From NCBI GenBank assembly GCA_002245135.1, contig NGBS01000017.1, positions 102,768-166,767 on the forward strand: a stretch of 64,000 bases of DNA. The letters run 5' to 3'. The notes beneath the pieces are model-generated. The model made no database searches. It worked only from the letters and a program-made list of their open reading frames with translations, and was not told the origin of the DNA. Of the stretch, positions 12,120 to 24,676 are shown in pieces (the stretch's first letter is position 1; each line of letters begins with the position of its first letter). This stretch comes from Proteromonas lacertae (Eukaryota; Sar; Bigyra; Opalinata; Proteromonadidae). The position numbers and the translations under genes are program-made.

Positions 12120-12257
12120 GTGGATAACAAGATAAGAAAAGCGTTGAATGTTGAAGGAATAGAAGAAGAGAAGATATTCCAATTCTTCGAGAACAACTCT
12201 CTTTTATCAAATTGTTGTCCTATTATTTCAAGACTTAGAAGAAATGATTCATCTTAA
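12120..12257 (+). pseudogene. N-terminal fragment related to the kinase-like gene
   Basis: The frame reads RKALNVEGIEEEKIFQFF then ENNSLLSNCCPIISRLRR and stops. It aligns with residues of the kinase-like gene at 9880-10010 (KLKVFNVCEMKEKRILKLL, ENNCLLLDYCSSFICRYR). No kinase body follows, so this is a truncated copy of the same family, left just after the LRR region. Confidence 0.6.
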
Positions 12258-12644
12258 TTCTTTATATTCTTTCAGCACATTATTCAATATTGGTATAAAT
12301 ATATAATCTATAGAGTAAAGTATTATAACAATGTGGTATTAGAAATGAATAATCTATATTGAAGAAAACAGTTTACTATTTCTAGAATGTTTTTATCAAT
12401 CAATAGTTTTATTCATTATACGTTCTTTCACTATATTGGTGTATCTTATTCATTCTACTCACTCACTATACAAAATTTAGTTGAAATTTGATTTGTAGCC
12501 TCAAAAAATAAGTAGTAAATATTACATTCTATAATAAAATTAGTATAAATATCACTCTAATTCTTTATTGCAACTATTTATTGATTTTTATTGAAATACA
12601 TAAATATACATGTATTAAGATGTATTAAATTATTATTCTTTTAA
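12258..12644. other. Intergenic sequence, nothing recognised
   Basis: AT-rich spacer with stops in all frames between the kinase-family fragment and RAB3GAP2. I see no RNA gene, repeat or motif. Confidence 0.5.
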
Positions 12645-15600
12645 ATGAATGAAAATTGCTTCAAAGAACTCAAAACACTAAACAGTGATAAAATCAGTGT
12701 ATGTATAATGGAATGTCTTGATGAATATTGTGGAGAAGATGAAGAAAGTCGAAGTGAGAAAGAAATCGTATAAAAATAGTTTATAATTGATAATAGTGTA
12801 GTATATCAGCACGATGGAAGAACATATTTGAAATATGCCATAGTGGTGCATACTGGTTATTTCCTTGTGCCAATTATGTGTGTATTTACTGTTTATCAAA
12901 CAATTCGGTATATATTTAAGGATATTATTAATTAGTGCAACAAAATTAAGATATGTGATCCACCAGAGATAGTGTCAGGCTATTGTTTTTGTGGAAATAC
13001 TCGAATATGTGTAGGTAGTAAGAATGGTGATATATATATAATTGACAAAGAAGGAGGAGATGATGATCTATATATAGAATGGAATATAAAATTATCGTTT
13101 CATTTTTATAATGGTAGTTTAACTCGATTGAAGATTTCATTACCTGCTTATAGTGGTTCAAATAGTTCAGATGATATATCACAATCCTTAAAAACTGATT
13201 TGAGTTATTATTGTTTAACAGGCATAGCAAGTGATAGTATATTTTTTCAAATTCCTTTATCTGCAATTGATCTGATGATATCCAAAGAAATATCATTTAC
13301 TGAATTATTGAAAAATAATGTAATACAAAAGTACAGTTTAACAAGTCTTACTTCAATATATGACTATGTATTTTGTCCTAATTTACCAAATCATTGTGGA
13401 TACAATGGCTATACCGCTAATAACAGTTGTAATGAATATATTTACCCTAAATCAGAATCTTCTAACTTATTAGTCTGTGGAAAATATCCAATTTTAACAC
13501 TCTATCAACCTGGTTCAAAAAACAATAATTTCAATCTTCGAACCATTATCGCCAATTTGGCTAATAAAATATCTAATACTGTTACTAATGTATATTTTCA
13601 ATTAAAAAAGAGTTGGGGATTTGGATTTGGTGGTAATAGTGGAAATTCTAGTGGAAATTCGTCTAGTAACAGTAATCTCGTATCTCCTAATGCAGATGAT
13701 AATATAGATTATACGTTATTACTTTCTTCAACAACAATAGCTTCTGAATCCATTGTATCAGATCCAACAAGAATAATCGACACTTTAATCTGTGATCCAA
13801 CACTAAGATATTGTGTAAGTAAAGATAATTTTGGTAGAGTCTTGCTAATAGATATAAATCGAAATGTAATATTACAAATATGGAAAGGTTATAGAGATGC
13901 TGATTTTGGTTGGTTTGAAGCACCAGAGATATGGGAAGGACAATGGGACAAATCTAAGGACGAGCCTACAAGCCTAGGAATTGGAGAATGGGGTATTTAC
14001 TTAGTAATATATGCACCACGTAGGAATTCAATAGAAATATTTCGAATGAATCAGTGTAAAAGAGTGTATATCAAAATGTTGGATGAAAATGATAAATATT
14101 ATATAAGGACAATTTCTAGTGAAGGTCCATTATCGCATTTATTAAATATTCCAACAAAATGTTATTTAATAAAAGAAAATATCACTAATAATATGAATGA
14201 AATGAAATTGATTGAAATGAAATTACCACTTCATTCATTGGATTTTATATATATGAAGAAATATTCAAAATCATTGGCAAAAGATAATTATTATATGAAA
14301 ATATTATTAAAATTGCTAACAAACGATAAAATTGATGAGAAGTTGATAAATGAAGTGAAAAAAATAATAGAAATAAGTGATTTATCTCCACTGAAGTTAA
14401 AAGAAGAAGATATAGAATCAAATGATATTTTGATATTAAAAATTGTATTTTTAATTCAGTCTTCCATATTATTGAAACATATTTTAAAGAAGATAGAGAA
14501 AGGAGGATTATATAATCTCTCTGAAAATTTAATTAGAAATATCACAGATACTATTTATCAAAGAGTAAATATAGAAATAAACAGAATAACAACATCCGAT
14601 GAGTATGAAGAAAATGAAAATGGTATTAAAGATTTGCTTTTATCTTCATATGAAAGTGTGAGATGGAGTTTGAAATGTAAATTACATTTGTTGGATATAT
14701 ATGATAATATCAATAACAAATATTACAACGATATAATAAAGAATGAAGATAATCTGAAAATAGAAGAAATATTTAATGAAGAGTATAAAGATGATAATAA
14801 GGTAATAGAAAGAATAATGAAATTGAAAGAAATATGTAATAATACAATAAAATTGAATAAGAATGATGATGGGGATTGGAAATTACAAGTTATGAAGCCA
14901 GTAATGTTTTTATGTTGTTTAGAAGCTTCCTCTTCCTCTGAATCACTCACAAAAGAAGAAAAAGAAGAAATAATTAAGTATGAATTTAGATCTAACAATA
15001 TATCTGAATCTACTTCTATATTATTTGCATCTTATTTGTTTCAATTGTTGTTATTTAATCCAGATAAAATTGAAGAAATATACATTATACAGAATGAATT
15101 GTATTTATCTAATGAAACAATGATTATTCTTTCATATCTATGGATTAGTTCAATTCCATTTCAACAAATTATCAAATTTCCATTTTCAATATATAATAAA
15201 TGGTTATCACTCTTTGAAAAAGATTTAAATACTAGTGCAACTTCACTAGATTCATTTATATATGATTCAATTGTTAGCTATGTTATGAAATCCAATAATC
15301 TGTTAAATACACTATTATATATTGATAATATTCAACAATATTGTAATAATAATATAAACAGCGATAAATGGGATAATTTATTATACAAAATCAACACTAC
15401 AATTGGACTATCAATCATTCATGGAAGCAGATTTACCATCTCAGATATAACTCAAAACTCTATCTTTGATTTGATTAATCAATTGTTTTATCATTTTAAT
15501 CATAAATATAATGTATTAGAAGAGACATTAATGAAATTGAAGAATGAAATGAAAGATGTAAATAATAATGATAATAGAGAAAATGTATATGGTGATATAA

Positions 15601-16838
15601 ACATATCTGATGATGTTTTAAAAATAGAGTCGTTATTCAAAATATTACCGTTTCAATATTTAAATGTTGATTTGTTATGGTTTAATTTCATCAATAGTTT
15701 ATTAAGGAATTATGATTATCAGAATAATATGAATGAATTTGATGAAATATACAACTTAATATCTTATATCGATGATAAACAAATGAAAAGAACTGTACTT
15801 TATATGTTATGGAATGATTATTTATATCCAATAATGAGATCTATTGTTGAAACAAAAGAAGAAAGTTCAAGTAATGCAACTACACCAACAAGTAATTATT
15901 TTTCCAACATGAATAATAGTGATAATATATTGAGATATAAAATGATAATTATTCAATACTCTATATCAACATTAACAGATATTAAAGCAACAATTGATGG
16001 TAAAGACACTGAAACAGAAGAAGAAAAAGAAGAAAAAGAAAAAGAAAAAGAGATTATTTTAACAGATCTATTTCCATCCAATAATTTCTTCAATCTTCAC
16101 TTAGAAACTATCCAAAACTATATCAACAATTATAGTAAGTCAAATATCTATTCAAATATAAGTATTGATATTCATTTGTTGTATTTCCGAATAATTCGAT
16201 TACTTCTACCATCAGGTGACTTATTTCCTAATCAATGGATTGAATTGTTGGATATATTCAAATGTAAAGATATTCTATTAACACCTAATTCATTATTGAA
16301 GACAGTGTTTATAAAAGATGAGATTTATGAGAATAATGTAAAGAATATAATAAGTTCTGAAGATGCAATAAACTTCTTAATTAAAATATTAGAAGTTCAT
16401 TCAGATATTGCATATGATTTAGGATATTTGTTAAATATTGATGAAAATCAAATCAAAATAGAAACATGTCGAATTTACTATTTACATAACAATGACGATG
16501 AAGGTGAAAAAATATATAATGAAATTGATGATAAGAATAATATTAATCCTGCTTTATTCTATCTTATAAGACAAAGATTATCATTTTATATATATTTCTT
16601 AACAGAAACAAGAATGAGAGAATTAGAAATGAAAATTGATATGAAAATATTGAAATGGATTAGAAAAGCTATTCCAAAAGATTCATCCAAAATACCATCA
16701 GAACCATTACCATATACATTGAAAGATATTAGTAAACTAATCAATCTCATTATGACAAGTAGTAACAACAGTGAAAAAGTGAATTATGATGGAATTTCAA
16801 TTGATGATTTAGATAAAGTATGTAGTTCATTACTTTGA
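12645..16838 (+). CDS. RAB3GAP2: Rab3 GTPase-activating protein non-catalytic subunit
   Basis: Three exons: ATG 12645, then introns of 29 nt (about 12769-12797) and 28 nt (about 12909-12936), then one long exon to 16838; about 1,390 aa. The N-terminal half is a WD40-like propeller. Diagnostic blocks are DPTRIIDTLICDPTLRYCVS, FGRVLLIDINRNVILQIW with KGYRDADFGWFE, and GIYLVIYAPRRNSIEIFR, which correspond to the conserved core of RAB3GAP2. The rest is a long helical region rich in Asn, Asp and Lys. With RAB3GAP1 this subunit forms the complex that acts on Rab3 and Rab18 in secretion, ER structure and autophagy. The long exon is fully open, with no sign of decay. Confidence 0.92.
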
Positions 16839-17120
16839 TAATATTATTTGATTTATATATATATAATTGTTTGCTTATTTTGTTGTAATAGAATCAAAAT
16901 CAGTAATTATTAGTTTAATAAACATTTTTAGGAGTTAAATCACAATATGGCAGAGTATTTTTATTATAATACATATAATCAATAAAGCTAAAGTGATTAT
17001 GTGTTGAATAAAAATCGAAACACAATTAAATGTTTCACAGGCTTTTTCTTTTCTTTTTATTACAAGAACAGATTAACTACATGATGTATTATTATTATAA
17101 ACAGCAATAAATACAACATA

Positions 17121-18775
17121 CTACATAAGAAATTGAAATTTATTATTTTCTTTACTCATTCTCTCCAACACACTATTAATCCAGTCTTTATTCATTTCAC
17201 ATAAAATATTCTTCACTTTCATCATTTCATTTTTCATTTCATCATTCATACTGTCTTTCCCCATTACTATCATGATTATACCTTCCATTATTACACAAAT
17301 ATAACCATTTTCTACCACTTTATTATTCTTTAATATTATCATTATTAATTCCCATAGTGCAATACAGATTTTATCATTAACATATCTACTTTTTTCAATT
17401 AACATAGGTATTAATTCTTTTATATATAATGATGATATGCTTTTATATTCACTGAACAGAAATGATAAAGTATTTATATATAAAATTGATATATTTTCAT
17501 TTTTAATCAGTCTAACATATTCTAATAATTCTTTTATTAAATCATTCTTTTCTTCTATTTATAACAATATAAATATATAATTATGTTTTTTTATACTTTC
17601 ATCTAATAATGACGAGATATTCTCATAACATTTTAATGTTAATTCTAATATCTTATATTTCTCACTTACTATTGTGTGTTTTAGTAATTGTTGGATTATT
17701 TTTATATTCCATTTTATTTCACTTTTCGTACTTAAACATAAACACTTATATAATATATAAACACCTTCATATATCAAATTTTCTTCATTTTTTATATTGA
17801 ACAACTTACTTAATAATGGAATAATTGAATTAATAAAATCAATTTCGTAATTCAATATCTCAATATGATTCAATAAATATTTTATACAGAAAATACTAAA
17901 TGGTTTTACATCATAATATTTGAAAAAAGACATGTAATTGGATAATAATTGTTTGTTATATTTTTGTAATAATGAAGAAATATCTTTCAATTCAGTTGTC
18001 TATATATTTATATATTTATATATATATATATAAATACATATAATTTTGGTAGTAAATTCTTTATATTCTCTCTTATTAAAGAATTACTCCATTTCACATT
18101 TGACCAATCATATAATGATATTAAACATAACAGTTCTACTTTTTCATTATTATTAATCCTTTCTTCTTCTTCTTCTCTCATATTAATTACATGCAATAAA
18201 CATTTCCATAATATTTCATTTATTGATAATTTTATATCATCAACTGCACTGTATTCTATATTCTATTCCAAATCATTACATTATATAAAAATAATATACT
18301 TTTAATTCATTAGATATGAATGATAAACATTCACTTTTATCTTCTTTATTTATAACGGAATTACTGATAAAGATGGATAAGATAAGAATCGAATTGTATT
18401 TGTTCACTATAATTTCATTATTTCTTGCCTTTATCACTTCAACTACTTTTAATATGGATAGTTTATGTGATAATTCTACTATAAAGTCATATATCTATTA
18501 TAGCAAATAAATTCAAAACAATACGTATTGGTAACTACTTTCATTCTTTCTATAACTGTGATTCGGGAGATCGACCAAACATAAACAATCAACCAACATT
18601 TTTACAACCTCATTAACAGCTTTATTACTAACATCATTTGATATTCTCTAATCATAATTTAAATCACTAACTATACTTCTTTTACTCTGTCAATAATTGT
18701 TTTTATATTTTCATATAAATCATCATCATTCATCTTATTTTTTTCTAATGAGCAAGCATTTTCACCTTCACACAT
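17121..18775 (-). CDS. ARM/HEAT-like helical repeat protein
   Basis: I reconstruct six or seven exons from ATG 18775 (MCEGENACSLEKNKMNDD). Introns lie near 18640, 18500, 18263-18299, 18003-18038 and 17555-17595; the last junction is uncertain. The product (about 460 aa) is almost entirely alpha-helical with repeated hydrophobic patterns such as IIPLLSKLFNIKNEENLIYEG, ILELTLKCYENISSLL and DKICIALWELIMIIL. These resemble armadillo repeats of importin-alpha type, but I see no importin-beta-binding domain and no characteristic ligand ladder. I cannot name it. An importin-alpha relative or another ARM adaptor is possible. Confidence 0.6.
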
Positions 18776-18938
18776 CGATAAATATTGAAATTTAAAAAGA
18801 ATGTAAATTTGACCTAAATTACCATAGAATTACAAAATGTAATAAAAAAGTATTATAAAAAAGTATAATGTAAGAATTTACATCAAAAATGAGAATAAAC
18901 ATCACAATCTACAACAAAGAAATTATAAATTTATTAAT

Positions 18939-20344
18939 TTAATTACAATCAGAAATCAACGCTTTAGAAGAAGAATCTTCACTGCTTTCTCTTGTTAAAT
19001 TCTGTCTTCTCCTCTTCCATTCAATAACAGCAACAAAGAACAACACACTTGCAACACCAACACTACTAAACACCATTATGATGATAAAGGTGTAATTCTG
19101 AACTTTTTTATTATTTTCTTCATCTTTTGGAGGACAGCTTATCTGACCAAAATCATTTATATCTTTTCTATAATTTTCTGATAATATTTCACCATTTACA
19201 TCACGTATATAACTATAACAACTTTCATTTTTATATAAAACTATTGCTCTCGTACCAACTACTTCACCATATCCAGAATATCCTGTTTTAGCTCCAAAAC
19301 TTAGATTTATTCCATAATAATTTAAAGTGTAGTCATTTTGATGATTGTGACCTACATATACACCTAAAATATTGTTTCTAAATAAAATAAAATATAATAT
19401 TTTATATACTGCTCAATCATCGCTGTTATTAAACCAGTGTTTATTCTTGGACAACTTACTTCTTCTGTATGATTTCCACTTATATCAAATATCTAAATAA
19501 ATAATTAAAATATTATTATTATTACGTTTGTTCCATAAAAAAATTCTGGTGGAGGAATATGTAAAAATGCAATTCCTTTAATTGTCTTATTATTGTTTAA
19601 CTCATTCAATTCTTTACTTTTATTAACATACCATTTTATTACATCAGGATGAACACATCCCCAAGTATTTGTTACGTTTAAACATTCATTATTCATTGAG
19701 TCAAAAAACCATAAAATCATTTCCATTTTTTCATCTTTTTCATCATAGATTGGGATAAAATAGTAAAAAAAAAGAAATTATGGAAATTATAATGATAAAT
19801 AAATATAAAATGATATATTTGTAGTTCCATGAATACTATTTGGTCCTTTTTCAGTCATTGAATATGGATTAGTCTGATCTAACTCAATTATTTCATCTCT
19901 AGATAAATCATTCTACTTAAATAAATAAATAATTATCTATAAATATACACCAACATCGTGATTTCCAAATATATAGGCATATGGCACTCCAACAGAAGTA
20001 ACTGGTTGTGTATAGTTTTCCCAAGCAGTTTTAAAAAATCCTTCGTTTTTACTACGCTTTGTATAATCAGAAACCATGTCTCCTGTAAATACAACAAAAT
20101 CTGGTTTCTCGAGCTTTAGATTTTGTAATTGAAGTCTGTTACATAATGCATCCATCTCATTATCTTCTCCATAATGAATATCAGTAATCTAAATGTATTA
20201 TTATTCAAAAAATATACTTGAGTTATTTTAAAAGATCCATCATCTTTGAATTTTATATGTTGTGTGTATTTACAAGAAACATATACAATCAAAGTATATC
20301 TAAAATATATCTAAAATATTCAAATACATGAGAAAATAAAACAT
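18939..20344 (-). CDS. Calcineurin-like metallophosphoesterase (DCR2/PAP28-29-like), signal peptide and C-terminal membrane anchor
   Basis: The first exon plus splicing gives MFYFLIYTLIVYVSC, a good signal peptide. Metal-site motifs appear in family order: ITDIHYG (DxH), FVVFTGDMVSDYT (GDxxxD), YIFGNHD (GNHD), DISGNHTEEV and ILGVYVGHNHQND (GHxH). The C-terminus has a single transmembrane segment (FIIIMVFSSVGVASVLFF, about 19075-19030), then KRRR and a short Ser-rich tail. The protein is therefore probably a type I membrane or lysosomal/surface phosphatase. The domain order fits the purple-acid-phosphatase 28/29 and DCR2 group. Six introns are needed. Five are GT-AG; the one at 19763-19816 has no GT-AG solution and fits AT-AC ends exactly. 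Confidence 0.87.
19763..19816 (-). other. Candidate U12-type AT-AC intron in the phosphoesterase gene
   Basis: Read on the minus strand, the 54-nt intron begins ATATCATTT (U12 5' consensus ATATCCTTT) and ends with nine T then AC. TTCCATAAT, close to the U12 branch consensus TTCCTTAAC, lies with its branch A about 15 nt from the 3' end. Removal in phase 0 joins HGTTN to YFIPIYDE, restoring the family's G-x-x-N-Y segment before the LWFxDS-like MILWFFDS. The unspliced frame has two TAA stops, and no GT-AG pair in the interval restores the reading frame. Confidence 0.75.
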
Positions 20345-20600
20345 TAAATATCAAACAGTTTGAGAAGTAATCAAGCCTATATGTATCTTTATGAGATAAG
20401 AAACTATTTAAAAAGAGTTATATCTTTTTATTGTGTATATTACAACAATGCGCTGAGCTACACCGAAATGTGAAGTAAAATTATAGACATTTGATATATC
20501 TGAATATTTTAATTGTAAGTATTTATTTATCAACAGCAGATCATATTCAACCAATTTTATTCTAAATGCATCAACGATCATCTCAATAAATAGAATTTAA

Positions 20601-21309
20601 ATGTTTATCTTCGAGCTTTGTTTGATTACATTTTTCTTTTTGGTTATGTTTGCATATTTCAGCAGAAATTTAACCCCAATAGCTGTTTCTTCGGTAAGAA
20701 CAGCTAGAATGTTTGCAGCTAATGCAAGTGTATTACCAAGAGTATTCTTTGATATAAAAATAAACAATAAAGATGCTGGAAGAATGGTTTTTGAAGTATA
20801 AACCATCTATAAATAATCCTATTAGTTAAGATCTGATGTAGTACCAAAAACAGCTGAAAACTTCAGACAATTATGTACTGGCGAAGCAGGTATGGGAAAG
20901 CAAGGTGTTCCATTACATTATAAAGGTAGTAAATTTCATAGAATAATTCCTGAATTCATGGTTCAAGTATTCTATCATGTATATTTGTTAATAGGGAGGT
21001 GATTTCACAAGAGGTGATGGTCGTGGTGGTGAATCTATTTATGGTAGATCATTTCCAGATGAATCCTTTGCCTTGAAACATACTGGACCTGGTGATTTAT
21101 CAATGGCTAATGCAGGTCCAAATACAAACGGAAGTCAATTCTTTATTACTACAATTCAAACAGCTTGGTTAGATGGACATCATGTTGTATTTGGAAAGCT
21201 AGTAGAAGGAATGAGTGTGTTAAAATTGATCGAAAGTCAAGGAAGTGAATCAGGAAAACCAAAATCTGAAGTAGTTATTTCTGATTGTGGGGAAATAAAG
21301 ACAAATTAA
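20601..21309 (+). CDS. Cyclophilin-type peptidyl-prolyl isomerase with N-terminal membrane segment
   Basis: Three exons with introns of about 30 and 28 nt. The cyclophilin core is complete: [46 protein letters not shown] with GGDFTRGDG (catalytic Arg in HRIIP), GSQFFITT and [17 protein letters not shown] (the cyclosporin-contact Trp is kept). It ends in [12 protein letters not shown] without an ER-retention signal. The first about 25 residues ([16 protein letters not shown]) are a signal peptide or signal anchor, so it probably works in the secretory pathway. A mitochondrial location is less likely. Confidence 0.96.
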
Positions 21310-21413
21310 TCAATAATGTTGTTTTGATATGTTTTATTAGTGATTTACAACAATAATTTCAAAATCAATTATCAAACTTTTGCTTGACAATTTCTGTTTG
21401 ATTTTGTTCCTTC

Positions 21414-23472
21414 ATGAACGAGGCTCCTAGGCGTCGTGGAAGACCACGAAAGAATCCAATTCCATGCGATAACCGTAAAGGCTCGTATTATGATATTTAC
21501 AAGGCTCCTTCCTTTATGAGTCAGACATGGACTAAAGAAGAGGATAGAGTATAACAATTTAAATATAATAAATTAATTTATAGGAAATATTACAATATGC
21601 GGAAAAATCAAACAAGAATTGGTTTTCTGCACCTTCTTATTTTCATACTGTTGGTAAAAGAACTCCATTTGATTATTCAAGACGTTACAATTATTTAACA
21701 CAAATAAAAAACCAATGGACACCCCTTGAAGATGACAAATTAGTTCAATTAGTAAGTCAATTCGGAGATCACAACTGGCAAGCTGTTTCTAAATCATTGC
21801 CAGGTCATACAGCAAAGCAATGTTGTATAAGGTATTCAGGATTATTAGCTTCGCAAGCAACAGAGCCATGGACAGAAGAAGAAGATCAAATTATATATAA
21901 TCTATATAGTAACTATGGAACTCAATACGCTAAATATATCTCAGAATTACCAGGACGAACTTTAGATGAAATAAAGGTGCATACAATGAATTTAATTCAA
22001 CAATCTCCAAATGACACTATCAACACCAATAATGATGAAGAAGAAATATTAGACGTATTATCAGAGACAAAATCATTACCACAAATATCCTCAACTAGTC
22101 CACATAAAACATTTTTGAAATTAGATGAAAAACCAGAAGTTTATCAAAGAGCAGTAAAAGCAGTATCTTATTATAATAGTAAATATTTAGAAGATGAAAG
22201 GAAAAGAAATGAAAAATTAATCAATTTTGAATTAAATAATTATCATTTAAAAAAGATTGAAAAATTATTACAAGATAAAAATGGTAAATCTCAACAACAA
22301 CTTCCTCAACAGCAGCAGCAACAACAACAACAACAATCTCAGTATAATAATAATTACAATAATCTCAATGAAATCTCGCCAAGATATTATTATGGAAATG
22401 ATTTCTTAGATAATAATGGTATTGGTGATGAGTTTCAAAATAATCCATATTTATTATCATCATCATCATATTCTCCACGTTTACCATTTACACAGCCAAG
22501 CCAACATAGTCATCATCCACACCAACAACAACAAACTCCAACTATGTCATCTACATCACCTTCATCTTCTTATTATATTAACAACAACAACAATAACAAT
22601 GACAATATGATGAATATGATGATGATGGGTATGATGAATGATGATAATATGATTATTTCACCTCGTCTATCTCCAAAGACATCTCCACGATTATTAAGAT
22701 CAAGAACACCATCTCCACGACCTGTAGATCGATATATTGTTGATGATAATCCATTACTTTCATCAACAAATTATAATTCTTACAATAATAATAATAATAA
22801 TAATAATGGTTATTACTATTATAACGGTGTATTATATAATGATATTAGTCCAAGATATTCTCCTCGAGTTATATCTCCAAGATTACTAAGTGGTAGTGGT
22901 GGTAATACTAATCCAGGTGATATTTCTCCATCTTTAAATGATTTATTTAATAGCAATAACAATAATATAATTGATAATGCATTTGGATTATCAGATTTAA
23001 ATACCAGTAATAACAATAGCAATATTTCTCCTAAATATAATAGTAATAATAATTATGAATATTTACCATCTCCTAATATATCACCAAGGTCAGCTACACT
23101 TGGTAATATAGAAACTCCTCTATCAGCTATATCGGAAGGATCATTGAAGAATTTTTGGCAAGAAATGGATGATAATGATTATAAACAACAACAGAAGCAG
23201 CAGCAGAACAACAACAACAGTTACCTCCACCACAAAGGACTCCCACAAATTCAAACTATCCATCTTTAACACCTACTGCATGTCAGTTAAGAAACCTTCA
23301 ATCTCAAAATATATCTGATAAAGAAAGGACTGATATAAAGAAGCAGATATTTGCTAGTCCTACAAACAGCAAAACAGAAGAATTGAGAAATATATGTGCT
23401 TTAGAGAGATCTGGTGCAATTACTCATGAAGAAGCTGAAAATAGAAAGAAATCATTATATTCTAGACAATAA
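21414..23472 (+). CDS. Three-repeat MYB/SANT DNA-binding protein, with a frame break in a CAG/CAA tract
   Basis: Exon 1 (21414-21548) has an AT-hook-like RRRGRPRKNP; a 35-nt intron follows. Three SANT/MYB repeats come next: QTWTKEEDREILQYAEKS, NQWTPLEDDKLVQLVSQFGD with AKQCCIRYSGLL, and EPWTEEEDQIIYNLYSNYGT. The middle is disordered with poly-Gln, poly-Asn and many SPR/SPRL phospho-type motifs (ISPRYYYG, LSPKTSPRLL). The main frame stops at 23269 just after a CAG/CAA run. Another frame continues to 23472 and encodes a credible conserved-looking tail (EELRNICALERSGAITHEEA, reminiscent of a SHOCT helix pair). An indel in the repeat around 23190-23220 is likely, so the gene may be polymorphic or carry a sequencing error. 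Probably a nuclear transcription regulator. Confidence 0.83.
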
Positions 23473-23613
23473 TATCTTAATTTTCTATATGTTTATTTTT
23501 CGAAAAAATCTGAAACGATATTATTTTTCGTAAACCCAATTTTTATTTTTTTTTGAGAAAATGACAGAGTATTGTCGCTTTATTTTTATAACCCATCTAG
23601 AGATTCTACAAAA

Positions 23614-24591
23614 ATGGATACTTTTAAGTTCAAGAGAGGTGAAGAAGGAACTGACAGTAATGCAAAAACTAGAAGATATATTGTGATGAATGACATTGAA
23701 AATACGTATGATTAATTAATTTATTTATTTAGTACAGAAATTAAAGCTAACATAGCTATGCCGCAGGGATTTGATAAAAACGAGTGGCTTGCCACAAATA
23801 GTATATAATAACCTACTATATATTAGTTGTATTTTTCTTTGATGACATCTGTCACTTCGTTAAAGTAATATTCTCCAAATGTACTCCAGATACCTGTCCA
23901 AAAATGAATATAGGCACAAAATACGAATATTTATGGCAAGATCCAGTCGAATATCCTACTCCTACAAACCTATGTGCAAAGGATTACATTGACAAAATGC
24001 TGACTTGGGTTGAAAATCTATTAAACGATGAAAAGATCTTTCCAACATTAGTGGAACAATCATTTCCAGATGATTTTATAACAGTAGTTGGTAATATTTT
24101 TAGGAGATTATTTCGAGCATATGGTCATATATATTCAAAGTATATATAAAAAATTATTTTATTTTAGTCACTATAATTATTTTGCTGATGAAAATCTCTC
24201 TTCTTATTATAATACATGTTTTAAAAGGTTTATATTATTTTCAAGAGAATTTAACTTAATTCCAGCCAGAGAACTAGAACCATTGAGTGTATTAATTTTA
24301 TTATATATATATATATATATAATAGAATGAAATAAAGTTATTACTAAAAGAATCAAATGATGTAAATGAAAATAGTCTAAAAGACTCAGTAAGTCAAGAA
24401 GATGTGATTGTTGCACCACTTAAATTTCCAGAAGATCCGTATATATATATATATATTCATATTTATTATTATTTAGTCCTCCACCTAAGCTTCACAAACA
24501 TTCTAGTAGTGGATATAACAATAATAAGAATAATAATGGAACAAATGAATATGAAGGAGATAGTACCAATGAGTGTTGTAATATAATGTAG
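23614..24591 (+). CDS. MOB-family kinase activator with C-terminal CaaX motif
   Basis: Six exons joined by GTAT-type introns. The Mob fold is clear: MPQGFDKNEWLATN, VVFFDDICHFVKVIF, CTPDTCPKM (two Cys zinc ligands), YEYLWQDP, AKDYIDKMLTWVENLL, FRRLFRAYGHIYSNHYNYF (two His ligands, HxxxxH as in MOB1) and CFKRFILFSREFNLIP. MOB proteins bind and activate NDR/LATS kinases. An unusual tail of about 75 residues, rich in Asn and Ser, ends ECCNIM. The last four residues CNIM are a farnesylation-type CaaX box, with an adjacent Cys that could be palmitoylated. This suggests a membrane-anchored MOB. The tail is joined by two clean introns (about 24290-24326 and 24438-24475). Confidence 0.92.
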
Positions 24592-24676
24592 TGATGTGTT
24601 ATATTTTATTTTATTTAAAACAATATATACATTTTTATATACTTTTTTTTATTGATAATAAAAGATAAAAATTAAA

